A stretch of DNA of 7,869 nt from Candidatus Geoarchaeota archaeon. Lineage in GTDB: Archaea; Thermoproteota; Thermoprotei; Gearchaeales; WAQG01. Location of the stretch: contig WAQG01000023.1 of the NCBI GenBank assembly GCA_015520395.1, positions 1 to 7,869 of the forward strand, in the 5' to 3' direction. The notes under the pieces are model-generated. The model made no database searches, was not told where the DNA came from, and saw only the letters and a list, made by a program, of their open reading frames with translations. Below, one piece after another: positions 1-5,786 of the stretch; the first letter of the stretch is position 1; each line of letters opens with the position of its first letter. The translations under genes were made by a program, and so were the position numbers.

Positions 1-1155
1 GTTATAGAGAGGGCCTCATATGAGGTGATGCATGAAAAGCTCGTTACTGTGTTTAAGAGCACGACTGGCTACTATGATGTCATTATCGTTGATAATCCGT
101 GGGTGGCTGAGTTCTGTGAGGCTGGCTGGCTCGTCCCCCTAGATGACTTCATAGCTGAACACCCTGAACTCAAGGTTGACGACTACCTCACATCTCTTTG
201 GTGGACTGTTGGGAAATACTGGAAAGATGGGAAGGTATACATGCTGCCCTGGTACAACTACGCTTTGGCCCTAATGTACAGGAACGACCTGATAAGCGAG
301 CCCCCAAAAACCTGGGATGAATTCTATCAGCTCGCCAAAGATCTAACAAAGCCTGAAGAAGACTTCTACGGCGTGGCCGCGCAGGCCCGCAGAGGCTATA
401 AAGTCGTGGAGGAGGGGCTAAACTACGTATATGGTTTTGGTGGCAAGGTTTTCGACGAGAGTTTGAGGCCTGCTATAGCGAGCCAAGAGGCCGTAGATGC
501 CCTCTTCCTTTACGGCAAGGTTGTTTGGGAGACCGCGCCCCCCGGAGCGATAAACTGGGAGTTCGATGAGGCGTTTGAGGCGGCACAGTCCGGCCACGCA
601 GCCATGATGATAACCTATAATTGGATGATAGGGGCCTTAAATAACCCCGAGAAAAGCCAGACGGCGGGCAAGTGGAGCGTCGCGCCAGTGCCCGGCGGAT
701 TCGCGGTCCTGGGCGCCTGGGGTTGGGCCATACCCCACAATGCGCCCCATAAAGATCTGGCCTTCGAGTTCCTGGCATGGGTTGCTAAGCCCGAAACTGA
801 GAAGAAGCTGGCCTTACTGGGCCATGCCCCTACAAGAAAGTCTACGTTCTTCGATGAGGAGGTTAACAGCAAGTTTCCATACATGAAGACGCTCTACGAC
901 GTTGTTAAGAATTCCCTGCCGATAGTGCCCCCCGTTACTGTGGGGGAGCAGATAGTACACATACTTGGCAGGTACTTTTCAGAGGCGCTTATGAAGGTGA
1001 AGGACTATCTGGATGGAAAGATAAGCGAGGATGAAGCGAAGAGCGCGATCATGGGGCTCCTGGAGAGTGCGGCCGACGAAATTGAGAGTGTAATGAGTGA
1101 GGAGGGCTACTATGAAACCACTGTAACCCTACCCCCGCCCTGGGGTCCAGGCTAG
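1..1155 (+). CDS. ABC transporter extracellular solute-binding protein, family 1 (carbohydrate type), 5'-truncated by window edge
   Basis: This is the substrate-capturing lipoprotein or anchored protein of a sugar-type ABC importer, acting outside the membrane and delivering ligand to the two permeases encoded next. The frame is open from base 1, and residues before the internal GTG (25) and ATG (28) read as continuous protein, so those codons are not the true start. Roughly 50-80 N-terminal residues, including any signal peptide or membrane anchor, lie outside. The visible 384 residues show family 1 (MalE/UgpB-like) hallmarks: YYDVIIVDNPWVAEF near residues 24-38, LPWYNYALALMYRNDL at 82-97 followed by a PKTWDEF segment, and GAWGWAIP near 238-245 followed by a segment on retained C-terminal helices (FEFLAWVAKPETEKK). 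Trp and Tyr are abundant, as expected for sugar stacking. There is no C-terminal membrane helix; the protein ends in a Pro-rich tail (TLPPPWGPG). The first permease follows after 15 nt. The ligand cannot be assigned: sugar, polyol, sugar acid and glycerol-phosphate are all possible. Confidence 0.9.
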   Translation, partial: VIERASYEVMHEKLVTVFKSTTGYYDVIIVDNPWVAEFCEAGWLVPLDDFIAEHPELKVDDYLTSLWWTVGKYWKDGKVYMLPWYNYALALMYRNDLISEPPKTWDEFYQLAKDLTKPEEDFYGVAAQARRGYKVVEEGLNYVYGFGGKVFDESLRPAIASQEAVDALFLYGKVVWETAPPGAINWEFDEAFEAAQSGHAAMMITYNWMIGALNNPEKSQTAGKWSVAPVPGGFAVLGAWGWAIPHNAPHKDLAFEFLAWVAKPETEKKLALLGHAPTRKSTFFDEEVNSKFPYMKTLYDVVKNSLPIVPPVTVGEQIVHILGRYFSEALMKVKDYLDGKISEDEAKSAIMGLLESAADEIESVMSEEGYYETTVTLPPPWGPG

Positions 1156-1170
1156 AAGGGTGCCGAAGCT

Positions 1171-2043
1171 ATGACGGTGCAGCGCAGAAAATACCCTATA
1201 CTTTTTCTTCTCCCATCCCTCATATTTATGATAGTTGTTGGGCTCTTGCCATTCTTTTACGTCCTGGCGCTGAGCTTTCATAGGTATAGGCTTACCTGGG
1301 CGAAGCCATGGTCCTTCATAGGGCTTGACAACTACCGATACCTCATGAATTGGCCGAGGTTCTGGAATTCCGTCTGGAACACCATAGTTTTCGCCGTCGG
1401 ATCAACGACACTTGAGTTTCTGGTTGGGTTTGCCTTAGCTCTCTTTCTCGCTAGGCCCTTCCGGGGGAGGGGCATACTCAGGGCCTTACTCGTAATACCC
1501 CTCCTGATACCCCCCGTCTCGGTAGGGCTCATGTGGAGGTTTATCCTACACCCCCTCATAGGATTTGTTCCATGGATGATAAAGAGTGTGACAGGCATTA
1601 CGGTCTCGTTTTTCCAGACAGGCGAAATGGCGATGCTCTCCCTCATACTTATAGACACATGGGAATGGTTCCCCTTTATGTTCCTAGTTCTGCTTGCAGG
1701 ACTCGAATCCCTTCCCAGGGAGCCGTTTGAAGCCGCATATGTAGATGGGGCCTCGAGGTGGCAAATATTCTGGCACATAACACTCCCCCTAATGAGGCCC
1801 GTGATAGCCGTCGCATACCTTCTTAAGTTTCTAATATCCCTAAAGGTATACGACCTAATCTACACGGTTACCACTGGTGGTCCCGGAACCTCAACAGAAA
1901 CGCTGAGCTACCTTATATACCGAGAGACATTTGCCTATTTCTGGATGGGCAAAGGAGCTGCAATGGCGCTGGTCTACGAGTACATGATAATACTCTTCGC
2001 CGTCATCTTCGTCAGATACGCCCTGATGGGTGCTAGGAGGTGA
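1171..2043 (+). CDS. Sugar-type ABC transporter permease, MalF/UgpA-like
   Basis: This is an integral membrane subunit that forms half of the translocation channel of the importer. The 290-residue protein has about six hydrophobic segments, at roughly 9-34, 70-95, 102-125, 152-178, 208-232 and 264-285. The cytoplasmic EAA loop that contacts the ATPase is clear: EAAYVDGA starting at residue 187, then the ITLP end at 203-206. The TTGGPGTSTETL segment at 234-245 is typical of MalF-type (first) permeases of the CUT1 class. It lacks the large periplasmic insertion of enterobacterial MalF, matching the compact UgpA-like form usual in archaea. The start is ATG at 1171, with an SD-like AAGGGTG eight bases upstream. 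Its TGA stop lies inside the Shine-Dalgarno of the next gene, so translation is probably coupled. Substrate is unknown. Confidence 0.94.
   Translation: MTVQRRKYPILFLLPSLIFMIVVGLLPFFYVLALSFHRYRLTWAKPWSFIGLDNYRYLMNWPRFWNSVWNTIVFAVGSTTLEFLVGFALALFLARPFRGRGILRALLVIPLLIPPVSVGLMWRFILHPLIGFVPWMIKSVTGITVSFFQTGEMAMLSLILIDTWEWFPFMFLVLLAGLESLPREPFEAAYVDGASRWQIFWHITLPLMRPVIAVAYLLKFLISLKVYDLIYTVTTGGPGTSTETLSYLIYRETFAYFWMGKGAAMALVYEYMIILFAVIFVRYALMGARR
2035..2043 (+). promoter_or_regulatory. Strong Shine-Dalgarno site for the second permease
   Basis: AGGAGGTGA matches the complement of the archaeal 16S rRNA 3' end and lies 5 nt before the ATG at 2049. It also contains the stop codon of the preceding permease gene (2041-2043). 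It overlaps the alternative GTG start at 2040, which would therefore have no properly spaced ribosome binding site. This favours ATG 2049 as the start. Confidence 0.75.
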
Positions 2044-2048
2044 GGGAG

Positions 2049-2897
2049 ATGAGGTTCGAGTCCAGGGCGTCAAACCTTAAGGAACTCATCCTAAGTGGCC
2101 TAATATACTTCGTCGTTGCAACACTCATCTTCGTTATACTGCTGCCCATCGCCTGGATAGTAGTTACCTCGTTTAAGCCCGAACCGATCGTGAAACAACC
2201 CTACATATGGGTGTTCACACCAACCCTCGAAAACTATTGGCACATATTCAAAATAAGGCCAATATGGAAACCGCTCTTCGACACCTCAATCATAGCTGTC
2301 TCGACAAGCCTTCTCTCACTGGCCCTCGGCACACCAGCGGCATACGCCCTTGCCAGATACGAGTTCAGGGGGCGGGACGACCTAGCCTTCTGGATACTGA
2401 CCTTCTGGATGAGCCCGCCCGTCGCCTTCGTAATACCGCTCTTCATAATATTCGACCAGCTAAGACTACTTGACACGCACATAGCCTTAATCATAACCCA
2501 CACCTTAGCAAACCTCCCATTCGTCATCTGGCTGATGAGGGAGTACATAAACGATGTGCCAAGGGAGATAGAGGAGGCCGCCCTAATAGATGGATACTCA
2601 GATATACAGGTCTTCTTCAGGGTGACCCTACCACTAATAAAGCCAGGCCTCATGGCCGTCGGGATACTGGCCTTCATATTCTCCTGGATCGAATTCTTAT
2701 ATGCCCTGATATTCACATCTATAAATGTGAGGATGCTCACAGTTGAGGTAACGTCATACTGGACTATAGCTGGAGTCATACTTGGACCCATGACGGCAGC
2801 TATAGTGATCTCCCTCATCCCAGCGGTCATATTCGCCTTTATCCTTCAAAGGCATATAATTAGAGGGCTTACACTAGGCGCGGTTAGAGGTGGTTAG
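2049..2897 (+). CDS. Sugar-type ABC transporter permease, MalG/UgpE-like
   Basis: This is the second channel-forming permease, expected to pair with the MalF-like subunit encoded just upstream. From ATG 2049 it has 282 residues. Hydrophobic segments lie at about 14-40, 80-103, 113-137, 144-162, 198-222 and 245-267. The EAA loop EEAALIDG starts near residue 175 and ends in VTLPL, and the C-terminal RGLTLGAVRGG ending is characteristic of MalG-type subunits, where this tail contacts the ATPase. The MRFES start was chosen over an in-frame GTG at 2040, which would add MRE and overlap the previous gene by 4 nt, because a near-perfect Shine-Dalgarno sits 5 nt before the ATG. With this start the two permease genes are separated by 5 nt. 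The ATPase gene follows after only 3 nt. Substrate is unknown. Confidence 0.94.
   Translation: MRFESRASNLKELILSGLIYFVVATLIFVILLPIAWIVVTSFKPEPIVKQPYIWVFTPTLENYWHIFKIRPIWKPLFDTSIIAVSTSLLSLALGTPAAYALARYEFRGRDDLAFWILTFWMSPPVAFVIPLFIIFDQLRLLDTHIALIITHTLANLPFVIWLMREYINDVPREIEEAALIDGYSDIQVFFRVTLPLIKPGLMAVGILAFIFSWIEFLYALIFTSINVRMLTVEVTSYWTIAGVILGPMTAAIVISLIPAVIFAFILQRHIIRGLTLGAVRGG
2887..2892 (+). promoter_or_regulatory. Shine-Dalgarno site supporting the TTG start of the ATPase gene
   Basis: GAGGTG lies 8 nt before the TTG at 2901 and inside the last codons of the second permease gene. An in-frame stop (2895-2897) immediately upstream rules out an earlier start. There is no other start codon before the conserved VKLVNLTKIFE segment, so this site and the TTG together define the start. 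Confidence 0.6.
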
Positions 2898-2900
2898 GGC

Positions 2901-4025
2901 TTGGCCGATGTCAAGCTTGTAAACCTCACAAAGATCTTTGAGTCTAGAGGAGAGCGCGTTGTGGCTGTAGACCACATCAACCTATATGTAAAGGACAGGG
3001 AGTTTCTCGTTCTTCTAGGCCCCTCGGGCTGCGGAAAAACGACTACCCTTAGGATGATAGCTGGCCTGGAGGTGCCTACCGAGGGTGAAATATACATAGG
3101 CGACAAACTTGTCAACGATCTTCACCCTAAGGATAGGGATGTCTCGATGGTGTTTCAGAATTATGCGCTCTACCCCCATCTAACAGTTTTCGATAATATA
3201 GCTTTTCCATTGAAGATAAGGAAGTATCCTAAGGAGGAGATAAGGAGGCGGGTGGAGGAGGTTGCAGAACTGCTTAGGATAAAACATCTGCTTGGTAGAA
3301 AGCCTAAGGAGCTTAGTGGCGGCGAGCAACAGAGGGTCGCCCTTGGCAGGGCCATAGTCAGGAGACCTAAGGTTTTCTTGATGGATGAGCCTCTAAGCAA
3401 CCTTGATGCGAAGCTCAGAATTCTAATGAGGGCCGAGTTAAAGAAGCTTCAGAAGGAGCTTGGAGTAACTACCATATATGTGACCCACGACCAGGTCGAA
3501 GCTATGACTATGGCTGACAGGATAGCTGTCATGAACGAGGGAAGGCTGATGCAGGTCGGAACCCCCCAGGAACTCTTCAATAGGCCAGCAAACATATTCG
3601 TGGCGGGCTTCATAGGAGCACCCCCAATGAACTTCTTTGAGTGTGAGGTTAAGGAGTACGAAGACGGCTATTATTTCGAATCGGAGGTATTCAAGTATAG
3701 GATATCTGAAGCCCTAGGCAAGCTTGTGTCCAGACTGGGCATCTCGAGGGTTATAATGGGGATAAGGCCCCATGACGTAAAGGTTTCTAGGGGGCCTATA
3801 GAGAACTCCATCAAGGCTGAAACCTACGTAGTTGAGCCACTGGGAACCGAGACGATCCTAGACTTTAAGCTTGGCGCTAACATCGTGAAGGCCGTCGTTC
3901 CACCTACCATGAGGATAGAGCCCGGTGAGGAGGTATGGCTGGTCTTCGAGGAGGATAGGCTCCACATCTTCGATAAAAAGACCGGAAAATCAATATACGT
4001 TCTGGCGGGGAGCGAGGAGCATTGA
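2901..4025 (+). CDS. Sugar-type ABC transporter ATP-binding protein, MalK/UgpC/MsmK-like
   Basis: This is the cytoplasmic ATPase, acting as a homodimer that drives import through the two permeases. At 374 residues it is full length for the family. Visible motifs in order: Walker A GPSGCGKT (40-47), Q-loop FQN around Q86, ABC signature LSGGEQQR (138-145), Walker B VFLMDE (158-163, catalytic E163), D-loop SNLD (166-169) and H-loop H196. The YALYPHLTVFDNIAFPL run (88-104) is the CUT1-type segment contacting the EAA loops. The remainder is a C-terminal OB/TOBE-like regulatory domain with the IRPHDVKV motif near residue 291, which in MalK-type ATPases stabilises the dimer and can bind regulators. 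No catalytic residue is missing. The start is TTG 2901, forced by an upstream in-frame stop. It overlaps the next gene by 4 nt. MalK-type ATPases are sometimes shared among several importers, so it may serve more than this one. Confidence 0.95.
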   Translation: MADVKLVNLTKIFESRGERVVAVDHINLYVKDREFLVLLGPSGCGKTTTLRMIAGLEVPTEGEIYIGDKLVNDLHPKDRDVSMVFQNYALYPHLTVFDNIAFPLKIRKYPKEEIRRRVEEVAELLRIKHLLGRKPKELSGGEQQRVALGRAIVRRPKVFLMDEPLSNLDAKLRILMRAELKKLQKELGVTTIYVTHDQVEAMTMADRIAVMNEGRLMQVGTPQELFNRPANIFVAGFIGAPPMNFFECEVKEYEDGYYFESEVFKYRISEALGKLVSRLGISRVIMGIRPHDVKVSRGPIENSIKAETYVVEPLGTETILDFKLGANIVKAVVPPTMRIEPGEEVWLVFEEDRLHIFDKKTGKSIYVLAGSEEH

Positions 4026-4282
4026 AGGTCGGCCCCGGCACGAAGCTCTTCTACTCAATAGCGGCCTTAATTGCAATAGGGCTTTTCTGGATGAAGTATA
4101 TCGAGCCCCTATGCCCGACAACCAATACGCTTAGCCCCATAGTCTTTCAAAACCCCTACAACTTTCTAACATCCCTCTGGGGGGCCCTCCTCTTCTGGAT
4201 CTTCGTTGCTATGCTTATAGCCAAAATAGAGATCGTTTATGAAAGGCTTGCCGGATTTGTCTTAAGATTTCGCAAAGGTTAG
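4022..4282 (+). CDS. Small two-helix membrane protein of unknown function, last gene of the ABC importer operon
   Basis: I do not recognise this family. The 86-residue protein has two predicted membrane helices, at about 9-26 (KLFYSIAALIAIGLFW) and 48-68 (LTSLWGALLFWIFVAMLIAK). They are separated by a short loop with Cys31 and several Pro, Thr and Asn residues. The tail (LRFRKG) is basic, suggesting cytoplasmic termini and an external loop. There is no signal-peptide cleavage site, and no lipobox is apparent. The start is a TTG overlapping the ATPase stop as TTGA, preceded by GAGGAG (4014-4019), only 2 nt away. The next in-frame ATG (4091) would remove the first helix. The coupling argues that it is translated with the importer and may be an accessory or assembly subunit, but this is inference. 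It is probably real: it is fully open, hydrophobic in an organised way, and fills the space up to the convergent gene. Confidence 0.72.
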   Translation: MKVGPGTKLFYSIAALIAIGLFWMKYIEPLCPTTNTLSPIVFQNPYNFLTSLWGALLFWIFVAMLIAKIEIVYERLAGFVLRFRKG

Positions 4283-5757
4283 TTTCTGATAATAAATTTC
4301 TCCTCAGCCTCGCTGAAAACTTTATCGAAGAGTTCTAGAGCCCTGTCTATCTGCTCCCTAGTTATTGTTAGGGGTGGCGAAAGGGCAAACCTGTTGCCGA
4401 AATACCCTGCCTTCTTAACCAACATGCCCAGCTCTACCAGCCGCATCGACATCCATTTCGTCTCCTTGGTGGCCGGCTTCTTAGACTCCCTGTTGGATAC
4501 GAACTCAATACCTATGTAAAGCCCCTTCGCTTGAACATCCCCCACAATGGGATGGATGGACTGAAGATCCTTTAATCCCTTGTAAAAGTAGTTGCCCATC
4601 TTCTCCGCCCTCTCCGCGAGCCTCTCCTTCTCAAATATCTCGATTGTTTTTAGGGCGGCGGCTACGCCCAGCATGTATCCTGCGAAGGTTGTTGAAAATG
4701 CTCCAGGCCCCCATGAGTCCATTATCTCACTCCTCCCAACCACGGCGGAGAACGGAAGCCCGTTGGCTATCGATTTAGCGATAAGGAACAGGTCTGGCTC
4801 CAGGTTTCCATAGTGCTGTATGGCCCACATCCTGCCGGTTCTGGCCCAGCCTGTCTGGATCTCATCGACCACGAAAAGCACGTCATGCTCCCTAGCTATC
4901 TTGAAGAGTTCCGGCAGGTACTCGTCGGGCGGTATTATGTATCCGGCGGCGCTTTGATAAGGCTCTATTATCATAGCTGCAACGTTGGTTAAGCCCTTAC
5001 CTGGATCGGAAAGCCCGTAGTATCTCGCACTTAACATGTAGTCTACGTAGTTCAGGCATGCCATCCCACAATCAGGGTACTCCAACCCGAATGGGCACCT
5101 GTAACAGTAGGGAAACGGGAATCTGACGACGGCGGAGCCTGCCGGGGGGACGGGGTATGTCTGAGCCCATGTCGAGAATGAGTGTGTGAGGGCTGAAGCC
5201 CCCATGGTTCTCCCATGGTAATCGCCCCACTGGGTCATTATGACAGTTCTTCCAGTATAGTATCTAACTAGCTTCATCGCTATTTCATTGGCATCGGTTC
5301 CTGTAACGCCATAGAAGACCTTCTTCGGGTAGTCTCCAGGAGTGATCTCGACAAGCTTTTCGGAGAGTTTTATCCTCTCCTCACTCAACATCTCTGAATA
5401 CTGCACTATCCTTTTAAACTGTTCAATTATCGCCTCAAGCACCTCAGGGCGGTGATGACCAGCGTTATGCACGGCGAATCCAGCCATCATGTCTATGTAC
5501 TCCTTTCCATCCACATCGTAGACCAGGGCCCCATTGCCTGCTCTACTGATTATTGGAGGCGCATCATAGAGGCTAAAGGCCATTGCCCCCAAGGATTCAA
5601 CCATTAGGGCCCTTCTAAGAAGCTCCAGACTCCTGGGACCAAAACCGTGCTCCTTGGCGTTCCTCAGGATCTCCTCAGGCTTAGGTACCAATCCCTCCTT
5701 TTCACGAGACGGATTTCCTAAGGGCAAGACGAACACCACAACATTCCCTTGCGGCAA
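4279..5757 (-). CDS. Class III (ornithine/GABA-type) PLP-dependent aminotransferase
   Basis: This is a fold-type I PLP enzyme that moves an amino group, often a terminal (omega) one, between an amine or amino acid and a keto acid in the cytoplasm. Numbered from TTG 5757 (492 residues): the substrate-domain entry DVDGKEYIDMMAGFAVHNAGHHRPEV is at 81-106; TGTDANEIAMKLVR, the PLP-phosphate loop, is at 152-165; DYHGRTMGA is at 179-187; VVDEIQTGWARTG is at 296-308, with D298 for the pyridine nitrogen; LIAKSIANGLP is at 325-335, with Schiff-base Lys K328. R456 near the C-terminus is the usual carboxylate-binding arginine. An unusual CX2C-X8-CX3C motif lies at C218, C221, C230 and C234. The first 22 residues look non-conserved. 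A later TTG at 5691 (470 residues), preceded by AAGGAGGGA, gives a more family-like length, so the start is uncertain. The gene follows the kinase by 29 nt. Substrate is not assignable; annotations such as 4-aminobutyrate or acetylornithine aminotransferase would be guesses. Confidence 0.93.
   Translation of the reverse strand: MPQGNVVVFVLPLGNPSREKEGLVPKPEEILRNAKEHGFGPRSLELLRRALMVESLGAMAFSLYDAPPIISRAGNGALVYDVDGKEYIDMMAGFAVHNAGHHRPEVLEAIIEQFKRIVQYSEMLSEERIKLSEKLVEITPGDYPKKVFYGVTGTDANEIAMKLVRYYTGRTVIMTQWGDYHGRTMGASALTHSFSTWAQTYPVPPAGSAVVRFPFPYCYRCPFGLEYPDCGMACLNYVDYMLSARYYGLSDPGKGLTNVAAMIIEPYQSAAGYIIPPDEYLPELFKIAREHDVLFVVDEIQTGWARTGRMWAIQHYGNLEPDLFLIAKSIANGLPFSAVVGRSEIMDSWGPGAFSTTFAGYMLGVAAALKTIEIFEKERLAERAEKMGNYFYKGLKDLQSIHPIVGDVQAKGLYIGIEFVSNRESKKPATKETKWMSMRLVELGMLVKKAGYFGNRFALSPPLTITREQIDRALELFDKVFSEAEEKFIIRN
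5692..5701 (-). promoter_or_regulatory. Possible Shine-Dalgarno for an alternative aminotransferase start (TTG 5691)
   Basis: On the minus strand AAAGGAGGGA directly precedes TTG at 5691-5689. The GGAGG core is only 2 nt from the start codon, closer than usual. However, the longer start at 5757 has no recognisable Shine-Dalgarno at all. This makes the 470-residue form at least as likely as the 492-residue one. Confidence 0.35.
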
Positions 5758-5786
5758 GGCGGTATATTAGTTACGCCAGTCTAACG

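Noticed and set aside
25..30. GTG/ATG at 25-30 as the true start of the solute-binding protein
   Set aside because: The frame is open back to base 1 with sensible protein sequence, and a start here would leave no signal peptide and cut into the conserved N-terminal lobe. The gene is truncated by the window edge.
1332..1778. Long open frames antisense to the permease, binding-protein and kinase genes
   Set aside because: They lie opposite strongly conserved coding sequence and their translations show no recognisable domain or membrane organisation. They are by-products of the codon use of the real genes.
4304..4316. Small hairpin (TCAGC-CTC-GCTGA) 21 nt after the plus-strand operon stop, considered as a terminator
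   Set aside because: The stem is only 5 bp, no T-run follows on either strand, and the bases encode the aminotransferase C-terminus. Probably chance.
5758..5777. GGCG...CGCC inverted repeat between kinase and aminotransferase
   Set aside because: Only a 4-bp stem with a 12-nt loop; no support for a regulatory structure.
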